Origin: Granulosicoccus sp.
Lineage (GTDB): Bacteria > Pseudomonadota > Gammaproteobacteria > Granulosicoccales > Granulosicoccaceae
NCBI GenBank assembly: GCA_023301725.1
Contig: JALZUD010000013.1
Span: forward strand, 1 to 64,000
Reading direction: 5' to 3'
DNA length: 64,000 nt
The notes below the pieces were generated by a model. That model worked only from the letters and a program-made list of their open reading frames with translations, was not told the DNA's origin and made no database searches. This document shows positions 29,277 through 37,129 of this stretch, in pieces. Numbering within the stretch: the stretch's first letter is position 1; each line of letters opens with the position of its first letter. The position numbers and the translations under genes are program-made.

Positions 29277-30223
29277 AGCACTCGCTCCGCTACGCGCAAA
29301 ACCGCACTTCTCGCACGAGGATTTACTTCAAGCTCAGCACTTCCTGCCTTTACAGGTTTGCCAACAACACGCCATGGATGCGCCATCGCAGCGGGCTGTG
29401 GCAAATGCCGTGGAATTTTCGGATCAGGAATTGGTTGCCGAAATGCTCGCTTAGCAATACGATCTTCCAGAGAATGAAAGCTTATTACTGCAACTCTGCC
29501 ACCTAATTTCAATGCCTTGGCACACGTCGCCAGTGCACTCGAAATGGCATCCAACTCACCGTTAACCTGAATACGTATTGCCTGAAAACTACGCGTTGCT
29601 GGATGGTGATGGCGCTCCCAGCGAGGATGGGCCACCTTTATAATTTCAGCCAATTGCAAGGTGCGAGTTATTGGCATTTCATCGCGGGCAGATACAATCG
29701 CCGCGGCTATACGCTTTGCATATCGCTCGTCGCCATAGTCCTTGAGCACACCTGCAAGTTCATGTACCTCAACTTCAGATATCCACTGCGCAGCGCTTTG
29801 CCCGCTCTGCGGATCCATGCGCATGTCGAGATCGCCATCGCGTGAGAACCCAAAGCCACGTTCCGCCACGTCTAGCTGTGGCGATGAAACGCCAAGATCA
29901 AGTAAAACACCATCAACTTCGCCGAACCAGCCTTGGTCACGCAATACCGCTTCAAGCTGGGCAAAGTTGGCTTTGCGCATACTGAACCTGGGCTCGTCAC
30001 CAAAACGTGAATTCGCGTCAGCGACGGCCTCTGGATCTCTGTCTATTGCCAGCAGGCTACCGTCTTGCGCCAGCTGAGTCAGCAGGTACTGACTGTGACC
30101 ACCTCGACCGTAAGTGGCATCAACGTACCGCCCTTGATCACTCAGCGTCAACGCCTCGACTGCCTCGTGCAACAGCACAGAGACGTGGCTTGAGTGCGAC
30201 TCTGTGTGATCAGACATATTCAT
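29273..30223 (-). CDS. rsmH: 16S rRNA m4C1402 methyltransferase RsmH (MraW)
   Basis: A 316-residue SAM-dependent methyltransferase. N-terminal HVSVLLHEAVEAL, SAM motif YVDATYGRGGHS, DGVLLDLGVSSPQLD, GFGFSRDGDLDMRMD, and C-terminal VISFHSLEDRIAKRAFR. It methylates N4 of C1402 in 16S rRNA; RsmI (32533) methylates the 2'-OH of the same nucleotide, so both enzymes for m4Cm1402 are in this window. It overlaps the mraZ stop by 1 nt (TGATG). A second ATG lies two codons downstream. Confidence 0.97.
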   Translation of the reverse strand: MNMSDHTESHSSHVSVLLHEAVEALTLSDQGRYVDATYGRGGHSQYLLTQLAQDGSLLAIDRDPEAVADANSRFGDEPRFSMRKANFAQLEAVLRDQGWFGEVDGVLLDLGVSSPQLDVAERGFGFSRDGDLDMRMDPQSGQSAAQWISEVEVHELAGVLKDYGDERYAKRIAAAIVSARDEMPITRTLQLAEIIKVAHPRWERHHHPATRSFQAIRIQVNGELDAISSALATCAKALKLGGRVAVISFHSLEDRIAKRAFRQPIPDPKIPRHLPQPAAMAHPWRVVGKPVKAGSAELEVNPRARSAVLRVAERVL

Positions 30224-30681
30224 CAGAATGAAAGAGCTTCTAATTCAGCCGGCAGATCGCTCAGATCGATACCTTCGCTATCAAGCTGCCCAAACTTCTC
30301 TTCCCAACGCACCTCGTCCCATATCTCGAATTTCTCGCCTTGACCGGCCAACACAGCCTTGCGATCAATACCCGCCTTTTTGCGCTGAGGCGCAGTGAGA
30401 CTTAACCGCCCTGAACCGTCTAGCTGTACTATTTCGCAATAGCCCATATAGAGGTGCTGAAGTTGCTGAACAGCTTTTGAACCTGCGTTAGGCACAGACA
30501 TCAACTTTTTTTCCATCTCCAGCCAATTTTCTTTTGAATAAACATTCAAACAACCGGAGGGCGACGCGGTAACCGCTAATTCTTTAACACCACTGGCCTC
30601 GAGAACATCTCTATGAGCTTTGGGCACAGCAACGCGACCTTTCGCGTCAACACTCAAATTTGTGAGGCCCCGAAACCACAT
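30223..30681 (-). CDS. mraZ: Transcriptional regulator MraZ
   Basis: A 152-residue protein with two SpoVT/AbrB-like DNA-binding repeats: FRGLTNLSVDAKGRVAVP at the N-terminus and CEIVQLDGSGRLSLTAPQ in the second half. MraZ is the first gene of the dcw cluster and represses it by binding direct repeats around its own promoter. A matching four-repeat array and a good sigma70 promoter are directly upstream (30691-30757). Length and start (MWFRG) are normal. Confidence 0.96.
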   Translation of the reverse strand: MWFRGLTNLSVDAKGRVAVPKAHRDVLEASGVKELAVTASPSGCLNVYSKENWLEMEKKLMSVPNAGSKAVQQLQHLYMGYCEIVQLDGSGRLSLTAPQRKKAGIDRKAVLAGQGEKFEIWDEVRWEEKFGQLDSEGIDLSDLPAELEALSF

Positions 30682-30690
30682 TTTTTGCTA

Positions 30691-30730
30691 TAACCCCCAC
30701 GATTTGACACAGAATTCCACGTGGCCCCAC
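30691..30730 (-). promoter_or_regulatory. MraZ operator: four boxes at 10-bp spacing
   Basis: Read on the minus strand, four consecutive 10-mers begin with GTG: GTGGGGCCAC (30730-30721), GTGGAATTCT (30720-30711), GTGTCAAATC (30710-30701) and GTGGGGGTTA (30700-30691). The first and last are full (G)TGGG boxes, the middle two degenerate. MraZ of E. coli binds TGGG-type boxes repeated every 10 bp. The array covers the predicted transcription start and ends 9 bp before the mraZ ATG. Confidence 0.75.
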
Positions 30731-30757
30731 TATACGACCCTTGGATCATGTGGTCAA
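30729..30757 (-). promoter_or_regulatory. sigma70 promoter of the dcw cluster (Pmra)
   Basis: On the minus strand TTGACC (plus 30752-30757) and TATAGT (plus 30729-30734) are separated by exactly 17 bp. Transcription would start near 30722, inside the MraZ box array, and run into mraZ. This is the best promoter I see for the cluster of at least 14 genes downstream. Confidence 0.75.
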
Positions 30758-31040
30758 CGGCTATGCGCGTCTAAGCACCTGTTTTTTCAAGAAAAAGCGC
30801 TGTTTGAGAGACCTTAAACGACCTTAAAATAATCAATGACTTAGCATCGTTTGGTAAACTTATTTTTAACTACACGTGCTATCTCATTAATAATTTGCAA
30901 CGAAATTTGCAAAAGTTGCAATATATTTTCGATTTATTTTTTGACGCTTATAGGGCTGACGCCACTTGTCACATTTTTTGTTGAAACTCAAGACGGCGTT
31001 ACTTAACGCCAACTCGGATTCACATCGCAGAACCGCCTGA
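30758..31040. other. Non-coding stretch upstream of Pmra and the DUF4145-like gene
   Basis: About 280 bp, AT-rich, between the divergent dcw promoter and the gene at 31041; with the mraZ control region the gene-free stretch is 359 bp. It contains two copies of GACCTTAAA (near 30812 and 30822), three TTGCAA palindromes (30895, 30907, 30916) and a perfect 6-bp hairpin GGCGTT-ACTT-AACGCC (30995-31010). I cannot assign a clear promoter for the rightward gene. Confidence 0.4.
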
Positions 31041-31958
31041 TTGACGTTATCTTTCAAGCACGACCCTAGCGACTTACCGTATCTTGCTTACGGACAACAT
31101 CATTCTGCCGTTACCAGTGGCTATGAGTGGGCAACCGGACGTGTTGGAGCCAGATTGAAACAGATTCCGAATGAAAGCATTAAGAAGTGGGCGTATTCCA
31201 GTAGCAACAAACTCTCGCATCCTGTATCGGTAGCAGCCGTTTGTCCGGGCTGCTCCCTTACCGTCATATTCAACACGAAACGACGACAGTACGACGCGAA
31301 TCGGGACACGTCTTCTTGCTCAGCCGATTGCCCCGCCTGTAACACCGCGGTGCACTTCTGGGTTGTCGATATGGTGGCTCACGCCCGGCAGGACGGTGAG
31401 GGCGATCCCGGCATCTTCATGCTTCCTTCGCCTCGGCAATACATGCAGATGAATGAGCAGGAAGATGTCATTCCTGAGAATGTTCTGAAGTATTGTCAAA
31501 CAGCCCAAGATATCTTTTTCACGGGCAACCTCATGGCTAGCAATGTTCTAATCAGAACGGCGATAGAAACGATATTTGAAGATTTTCTACCCAATGGGAA
31601 CAGCCGTGGCACCTTATCGAACATGATCAGGGATTCAATAACTACCATAAACCACAACGAGCCTCTGGCCCAGCTTTCGTCATCTACAGCCAAACAAGGT
31701 GACTTACATGCGTTGTTCAAAAAACACCACAGCACTGATAAGCCAACCGCTGATGGGCTCATGGAATTGCTAGAAACCTTAATTTTGTACTTGTACATCC
31801 TACCAGCACGCTTTAGGGATCTTGAGGCTCTGTTTCAGGATCTCAACGAGGCAGACGCACGCCAAGGGGAGATAGCCGCCGAGCAAGCGCTAGCCGATGA
31901 AGCCAGATCAAGAAGACAAGATCCGGACTATGACGATGACACTAGCCGCGCCGCGTAA
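31041..31958 (+). CDS. Unrecognised protein with zinc-ribbon cysteines and a DUF4145-like helical domain
   Basis: 305 residues. I do not know its function. The N-terminal half has a zinc-ribbon pattern: CPGC (68-71) and C93/CPAC (97-100). Residues about 145-260 (IPENVLKYCQTAQDIFFTG, then SNVLIRTAIETIFEDFL) resemble DUF4145, an all-helical domain found alone and in some restriction or defence-related proteins. The C-terminus (about 270-305) is acidic and charged. An in-frame stop lies directly before the TTG used as codon 1; no ATG occurs in the first third, so the start is TTG or an unrecognised alternative, without a clear ribosome-binding site. It sits between mraZ and rnpB, adjacent in Pseudomonas, so it looks like an insertion. 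Alternative: a decayed gene. Confidence 0.6.
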   Translation: MTLSFKHDPSDLPYLAYGQHHSAVTSGYEWATGRVGARLKQIPNESIKKWAYSSSNKLSHPVSVAAVCPGCSLTVIFNTKRRQYDANRDTSSCSADCPACNTAVHFWVVDMVAHARQDGEGDPGIFMLPSPRQYMQMNEQEDVIPENVLKYCQTAQDIFFTGNLMASNVLIRTAIETIFEDFLPNGNSRGTLSNMIRDSITTINHNEPLAQLSSSTAKQGDLHALFKKHHSTDKPTADGLMELLETLILYLYILPARFRDLEALFQDLNEADARQGEIAAEQALADEARSRRQDPDYDDDTSRAA

Positions 31959-31973
31959 TCGCATTTGCACTCT

Positions 31974-32033
31974 GCCTGAGTAGCAAAAGCCTGAGTAGCA
32001 AAAGTCCAAGAAGAAAAAGCCCAAGAAGAAAAA
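31974..32033. repeat. 15-bp tandem repeat, four copies, abutting the rnpB 3' end
   Basis: Units: GCCTGAGTAGCAAAA (31974 and 31989, identical), GTCCAAGAAGAAAAA (32004) and GCCCAAGAAGAAAAA (32019). The array stops exactly where the P1 helix of RNase P RNA ends (32034). Read in the direction of rnpB transcription, each unit begins with 4-5 T residues, so the RNA would meet four T runs at 15-nt intervals. This could serve as a repeated termination or 3'-processing zone. Confidence 0.9.
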
Positions 32034-32408
<375 letters not shown>

Positions 32409-32532
32409 AGCGCGGATACTAACACCGTTGACACAGGCAAAACGCACTGGTCAATCACTAAATGCACATCGCGCAAAAATCCAGCGTATGCCTTCGCGCC
32501 GGCGCTCTAAGGGCTGGACACTATAATTCGTG

Positions 32533-33387
32533 TTAACTCTTCCCTTGCAACGCAAGAGCCCGCTCATAGGCATCGCGCTTGTTGACTGAAAACAAATCCG
32601 CTGCGGCCTTCGCAGCTACCTTTATCGGCAAATGCTCAAGCAATACACCCAGCGTGCGATCCAGGCTCACCAGAGAGGCGCCCTCGCTATCATTTGCCTT
32701 ACCTGAACCCGCAATAATCACTACAAATTCGCCACGCTGCTGGTTGGTATCGCTTGTCACCTGAGTAATAACCGAGGCCACAGTTCCAGTAGTGACAGTT
32801 TCAAATTTTTTGGTCAGTTCGCGAGCTACACAGATTTCGTGCTCATCTCCAAACACCTCATTAATATCGGCAAGACAATCCACGATACGATGTGGAGACT
32901 CGTACAACACTACGGTGTGATCAAGCTCTGCAAGTGATTTGAAAAATGTTCTGCGTGCAACACGTTTATGGGGTGCAAAACCCACAAACTGGAACTTGTC
33001 AGTGGGCAAACCACTGACGCTCAGCGCCGCCACAAAGGCGCAAGCACCCGGGATTGGAGACACTTTTATACCCGCTAGACGGCACGCTCTAACCAACCGG
33101 AAACCAGGGTCGCTAATCAACGGGGTGCCGGCATCAGATATGAGGGCCGCGCTGTGCCCTGCCAGCAAATGTTCGATAACTGTATCGATTTGCGCCTGTT
33201 CGTTGTGCTCATGTAGCGCCGAAACACGTGTTTCAATGCCATGATGACGAAGTAGCGGTAAGCTATGCCGTGTATCCTCTGCATATATCCGATCAACACT
33301 GCGCAACGCGTCGATTGCCCGGGCTGAAAAATCGCCTAGATTACCGATGGGTGTTGCCACAATGTACAAAATTTGCTGCAACGACAT
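32533..33387 (-). CDS. rsmI: 16S rRNA 2'-O-ribose C1402 methyltransferase RsmI
   Basis: A 284-residue tetrapyrrole-methylase-fold (class III) SAM methyltransferase. N-terminal LYIVATPIGNLGDFS, YAEDTRHS, ISDAGTPLISDPGF, PIPGACAFVAALSVSGLP, and VLYESPHRI are RsmI signatures. It works on the same nucleotide as RsmH. Its ATG (33387-33385) overlaps the ATG pair of lpoA on the other strand within CATGATG, so its promoter and ribosome-binding site must lie inside lpoA. Confidence 0.96.
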   Translation of the reverse strand: MSLQQILYIVATPIGNLGDFSARAIDALRSVDRIYAEDTRHSLPLLRHHGIETRVSALHEHNEQAQIDTVIEHLLAGHSAALISDAGTPLISDPGFRLVRACRLAGIKVSPIPGACAFVAALSVSGLPTDKFQFVGFAPHKRVARRTFFKSLAELDHTVVLYESPHRIVDCLADINEVFGDEHEICVARELTKKFETVTTGTVASVITQVTSDTNQQRGEFVVIIAGSGKANDSEGASLVSLDRTLGVLLEHLPIKVAAKAAADLFSVNKRDAYERALALQGKS

Positions 33388-35332
33388 GATGAATTCGACC
33401 TTTCTTCGATGGGTATTTTTGGCCCTGCTAGCTAGCGTTCTGTCAGCCTGCGCAACGTCGCCGGGAGCCCCGCCCCTGCCCGATAGCCCAATGAACGCCA
33501 GAATAACAGACCCCGAGGCGCGTCGGCAGCTTCAACTGGGCAACCCCTTAGGTGCTGCTGACATTTATTCACAACGGGCACTAGACAGCCTTGACCCTGT
33601 GCAGCGGGACGACTTTCTATTAATCGCCTCAGAAATCCTGTTTGACCGCGGCATGCAGGCGCAAGCCCAGCTGAAGCTTGCCGAAATCCCTGTAGAGCTT
33701 GCCTCACTAGCGCTAACCCAAAGGCGCGATATATTATCCGCGAAGAGTGCCATCTACGACCGGGATGCAGAAACCGCATTGCTTGCGCTACCTGATCCTG
33801 CAACCGTAAACTCTCAGTTACATCGGGGTCGAATATTTGAAACACGTGCTCAAGCTTACGAGATCTTGCAAGATCCTGACAACGAACTGATAGCACGTAT
33901 AAATCTTGAGGATCAGCTCACCGACCCCCTAGTCATCGAGCGCAGCCATCAACAAATATGGCAGTTATTAACAACGAACCCACTATCTACCTTACGCAGC
34001 ATGACAACCAATGTTCGCGGTGACACCTATCAAGGCTGGATAGAATTAGCAATGGCACACGCTGGATCTGGTAACGGTCTGGACCCACGCGCACGACAAA
34101 ATTCAGTTGCCGACTGGCAACAACGCTTTCCCGATCATCCAGCCAACCCCTCTTTTGTCAGTGCGCTGTACAACCCTTCAAACTTTGACACAGAGCTGGA
34201 CGGCCAAAACGTCACCCAAATTGCTGTGCTACTCCCTTTGTCCGGAGCCAACACCGCGATCGTTGCCGCAGCTATCCGCGACGGCATTGTGACCGCACAT
34301 CAACAAGCCAATTCGAAGCAAAGTACGCCTGTGCTGCGCTTCTATGATGTAGGAGACAATTCCGGCTATGCCAGGACAGCCTATCGTAACGCTGTGAGTG
34401 ACGGAGCGAATGCCATCATCGGACCATTGACCAAGAGCGCTGTTGCGGCTGTTGTATCTCAGCAAAACATACCTGTCCCCACCCTCACTCTAAACACCGT
34501 CGAAACCTCAAGCTTAAGCAGCGATACTTCAAAGGTTATCCAGTTTGGACTAGCGCCTGAAGATGAGGCCCTCGCCGCAGCATCTCGTGCAGCCGCGCTT
34601 GGTTTGAAAAATGCCATTATTTTTCAAACCGATGACTCACGTGGTGATCGAGAAGCGCGGGCATTCCAAGACGCTATGTTTCTCTACGGGGGCGATGTGG
34701 CGCACATAGCAGTGCTGCCCACTGACAGTTTTGATTACTCTGAGGAAATTAAAACAGCGCTGTCCATTGATAAAAGTGACTCCCGGTTTAAACGTCTTAG
34801 CAGCACCATTGGCGAGAAATTATTCTTCGAACCCTCTATCAGAAGTGATATCGATGTTGTCTTTCTTGCGCTCAGCAACGAACAGGCTCGCTCCGTACGC
34901 ACACAACTGGACTTCTTTTACGCTCGCGAGCTGCCGCGCTTCGGCACGTCCCGCATAGCGGGCGACGATGACGACGTAAAAAAGAACGCCGATCTAAACA
35001 CCATTTACTACCCGGATGCGCCTTGGACCTTACGTACCTCGCTCGACGACAATCCCATCAAACAACAGATTGTAGATAATTTCAGCAACGCCGATGGTGT
35101 CTACGGCAAGCTCTATGCTCTGGGCGCTGACGCTTACATGGTCGTTAACAATCTTGAAAAACTGAGCAACGGAGAACGTTTGACGGGATTTACTGGAGAG
35201 CTTGAGTTGCAACCGGACGGACGCCTACAACGCTATCTTGACTGGGCACAGTACGTAAAGGGTGTCAGCGAAAACGTGGAAAGCGTTGAAGCTCCTTCAT
35301 TACCCTCTTTACGCACCGGCGTTATTAACTAG
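33386..35332 (+). CDS. lpoA: Lipoprotein activator of PBP1A, LpoA (LppC family)
   Basis: An outer-membrane lipoprotein of about 648 residues. The signal peptide ends in the lipobox LSAC (Cys about residue 21-22), followed by a TPR-like N-terminal domain (about 50-270) and a periplasmic-binding-protein-like C-terminal domain (about 280-640; starts VTQIAVLLPLSGANTAI). LpoA reaches through the murein to stimulate PBP1A. The frame is open from ATG 33347, but only the ATG pair at 33386/33389 gives a normal signal peptide. No clear Shine-Dalgarno precedes them. rsmI is divergent and yraN follows by 58 nt, as in E. coli. Confidence 0.92.
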   Translation: MMNSTFLRWVFLALLASVLSACATSPGAPPLPDSPMNARITDPEARRQLQLGNPLGAADIYSQRALDSLDPVQRDDFLLIASEILFDRGMQAQAQLKLAEIPVELASLALTQRRDILSAKSAIYDRDAETALLALPDPATVNSQLHRGRIFETRAQAYEILQDPDNELIARINLEDQLTDPLVIERSHQQIWQLLTTNPLSTLRSMTTNVRGDTYQGWIELAMAHAGSGNGLDPRARQNSVADWQQRFPDHPANPSFVSALYNPSNFDTELDGQNVTQIAVLLPLSGANTAIVAAAIRDGIVTAHQQANSKQSTPVLRFYDVGDNSGYARTAYRNAVSDGANAIIGPLTKSAVAAVVSQQNIPVPTLTLNTVETSSLSSDTSKVIQFGLAPEDEALAAASRAAALGLKNAIIFQTDDSRGDREARAFQDAMFLYGGDVAHIAVLPTDSFDYSEEIKTALSIDKSDSRFKRLSSTIGEKLFFEPSIRSDIDVVFLALSNEQARSVRTQLDFFYARELPRFGTSRIAGDDDDVKKNADLNTIYYPDAPWTLRTSLDDNPIKQQIVDNFSNADGVYGKLYALGADAYMVVNNLEKLSNGERLTGFTGELELQPDGRLQRYLDWAQYVKGVSENVESVEAPSLPSLRTGVIN

Positions 35333-35390
35333 CGCACACGAACATTTTCGCGGTACTCTGGCTTTCCCCACCAAATGATCAAGGAAGATC

Positions 35391-35834
35391 ATGAAAACGA
35401 CATCATCACGCGCATTGGCTGGTATTCAAGGCGAAGCCTTGGCACGTTCCTATCTGGAGAGTAAGAACTATCGCCATCTGGACAGCAATTTCACAAGGCG
35501 CGTTGGTGAGCTGGACCTAGTTATGCTTGAGCCGGCAGGTCTGGACGGACGGCGCACCATCGTCTTCGTCGAAGTCCGCTATAGAACCCACGTCAGCTTT
35601 GGTGGAGCCATTGAAAGCATTGACTGGAAAAAACAAAGGAAGCTTGTTCGAGTATCAAGCCTTTGGCTTCAACAACACGCCAGTAGTCGAGCGAATGCAA
35701 GAATCGATGTTATTGCTATCAGGCCCCTTGGTGAGCCCTCCATCAGTGCCTCCCGTCACACGTCGCCAGAGAGCGGAATATCGTGGCGTAATCACCACCT
35801 AGTGTGGATAAAAAACGCTATTGAGTCGGGCTAA
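35391..35834 (+). CDS. yraN: YraN family nuclease-fold protein (UPF0102)
   Basis: 147 residues. The family core is clear: GIQGEALARSYLESKNY at the N-terminus, then the endonuclease-like signature GELDLVM and FVEVRYR, followed by KKQRKLVRVSSLWL and a short variable C-terminus. Length is somewhat above the usual 120. The fold resembles Holliday-junction resolvases, but no activity is firmly established. It follows lpoA as in E. coli. The diaA and BON-domain genes that often come next are absent; the next gene, sspB, is convergent. Confidence 0.93.
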   Translation: MKTTSSRALAGIQGEALARSYLESKNYRHLDSNFTRRVGELDLVMLEPAGLDGRRTIVFVEVRYRTHVSFGGAIESIDWKKQRKLVRVSSLWLQQHASSRANARIDVIAIRPLGEPSISASRHTSPESGISWRNHHLVWIKNAIESG

Positions 35835-35891
35835 ACGTAACGCCATCAAGCTAGGACAATGGCACTGACTAAAGCAACGATATTAGGAATC

Positions 35892-35975
35892 GTCATTCCA
35901 CTGGGACTGTCGTTCGGTCGAAGGCTGGAATTCAAGCTGATGCGCACATGGATCCCCACCTACGTGGGGATGACC
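35892..35975. repeat. REP-like palindromic repeat between convergent genes
   Basis: ATCCCCAC (35952-35959), 4-nt loop, GTGGGGAT (35964-35971) forms a perfect 8-bp hairpin embedded in TGG...GACC. This matches the widespread proteobacterial dispersed palindrome with ends GTCATCCCC and GGGGATCCA. The preceding bases (about 35892-35935, GTCATTCC ... GGCTGGAATT) look like a second, degenerate half. It lies between the yraN and sspB stops and may also end transcription from both sides. Confidence 0.6.
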
Positions 35976-35999
35976 AGCTCAAATCAGCGTCATGCCTTG

Positions 36000-36410
36000 T
36001 TACTTTACTATTTTTAAATTGGGTCGTTTAACTTCTGGTGGCGCACCAGGGACTCTATCTACTTCTGGCTTTGCGCTCGCACCCGGATCTGGCGGAGAGT
36101 CATCCTGATCACCGAACATCATGCCCTGACCATTCTCTCGAGCATATATCGCTAGCACGCTGACAACTGGAACATGAACATCCATAGCAGTGCCGCTGAA
36201 GCGAGCATTGAAGGTGACAGCTTTATTACCGAGCACTAAACTGTGTGTGGCTTCAGGACTAATATTTAAAATGATACGCCCGTTTTCCACAAACGCACGA
36301 GGTACCTCTACGACATCCAACGCCGTATCAACGAGCATATAAGGAGTAAATCCGTTGTCGACTATCCACTCATACAAAGCACGGATGAGGTACGGTCTGC
36401 TTGAAGTCAT
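36000..36410 (-). CDS. sspB: ClpXP adaptor SspB
   Basis: 136 residues. The N-terminal substrate-binding domain (PYLIRALYEWIVDNGFTPYM through VLAIYARENGQGMMF, about 6-100) binds the ssrA tag, and a flexible Pro/Asp-rich linker (about 102-128) leads to the ClpX-binding tail RPNLKIVK. SspB delivers tmRNA-tagged proteins to ClpXP. ATGA overlap with sspA upstream shows coupling. All parts of the adaptor are present. Confidence 0.95.
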   Translation of the reverse strand: MTSSRPYLIRALYEWIVDNGFTPYMLVDTALDVVEVPRAFVENGRIILNISPEATHSLVLGNKAVTFNARFSGTAMDVHVPVVSVLAIYARENGQGMMFGDQDDSPPDPGASAKPEVDRVPGAPPEVKRPNLKIVK

Positions 36411-37045
36411 TGCACCATCTCACTTTCCATTTTGTCTAGGCTAGCAACAAAGCCCGACCGGGACGTCATTCGCTTGGCATACTCACGCACAGCGGACGCA
36501 GACCCGGGCAAATTGATGCCGTATGCACCTAATCGCCACAACATCGGTGCAAGCGCTGCATCCAGTATAGAGTATTCCTCGCTGAGGAAAAAAGGCATTG
36601 CAGCAAAGACATCATTTGATAATGTCAAAGCATTCAATAATGCGGATCTCGCGTCAGTATCAGACAAACTATTACCTGGCGCACCCGGCAACAAGGATAA
36701 CCAATCCGATTCTATACGATGCAAAGCCAATCGTGTTCTCGCTCTGGACACTGGATCGACAGGCATAAATGCCGGATGTGGGTAGCGTTCATCCAGATAA
36801 TCGATAATGACCCGTGCGTCGTAAAGGGCGAGTTCACGATCTACCATTGTGGGGCACTTACCGGCAGGATTCAGCTGTATCAGCTCTTGGTTGTCCTCAC
36901 CTTCTGCAACGACAACAACATTCACCGCGATATCCTTTTCACTGAGCACCAAGCGCACGCGATGGCTGCATAGTCCATCCCAGGACAACGCGTCTGCATG
37001 TGAATACATGATAACGGTAGAACTTCTATTACCGATAACTGACAA
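36407..37045 (-). CDS. sspA: Stringent starvation protein A (SspA), GST-like
   Basis: 212 residues with a glutathione-S-transferase fold: thioredoxin-like N-terminus (SHRVRLVLSEKDIAVNVV, then LNPAGKCPTMVD and LYDARVIIDYLDERYPHP) and an all-helical C-terminal domain. SspA binds RNA polymerase and changes transcription under starvation and acid stress. The start is TTG at 37045: AAGGGG lies 7 nt upstream and the resulting N-terminus aligns with known SspA; the first ATG (37009) would lose the first strand. It sits with sspB next to petABC, as in Pseudomonas. Confidence 0.93.
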   Translation of the reverse strand: MSVIGNRSSTVIMYSHADALSWDGLCSHRVRLVLSEKDIAVNVVVVAEGEDNQELIQLNPAGKCPTMVDRELALYDARVIIDYLDERYPHPAFMPVDPVSRARTRLALHRIESDWLSLLPGAPGNSLSDTDARSALLNALTLSNDVFAAMPFFLSEEYSILDAALAPMLWRLGAYGINLPGSASAVREYAKRMTSRSGFVASLDKMESEMVQ

Positions 37046-37061
37046 GTGACAACCCCTTTAA

Positions 37062-37096
37062 GTTAAAAAAGCCCGCATTGAAACAAGGCGGGCTTT
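37062..37096 (-). terminator. Rho-independent terminator after petC
   Basis: AAAGCCCGC (37068-37076) pairs with GCGGGCTTT (37088-37096) around an 11-nt loop; on the minus strand the hairpin is followed by a T run (plus A residues 37065-37070). It ends the petABC transcript before sspA, whose ribosome-binding site begins only a few bases later. Confidence 0.8.
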
Positions 37097-37129
37097 GTCG
37101 TACGAAACACTGATGAGATTTAAGAAAAA

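Noticed and set aside
31974-32033. Short repeats considered as a CRISPR fragment
   Set aside because: Units of 15 bp are directly adjacent without spacers; no cas genes in the window.
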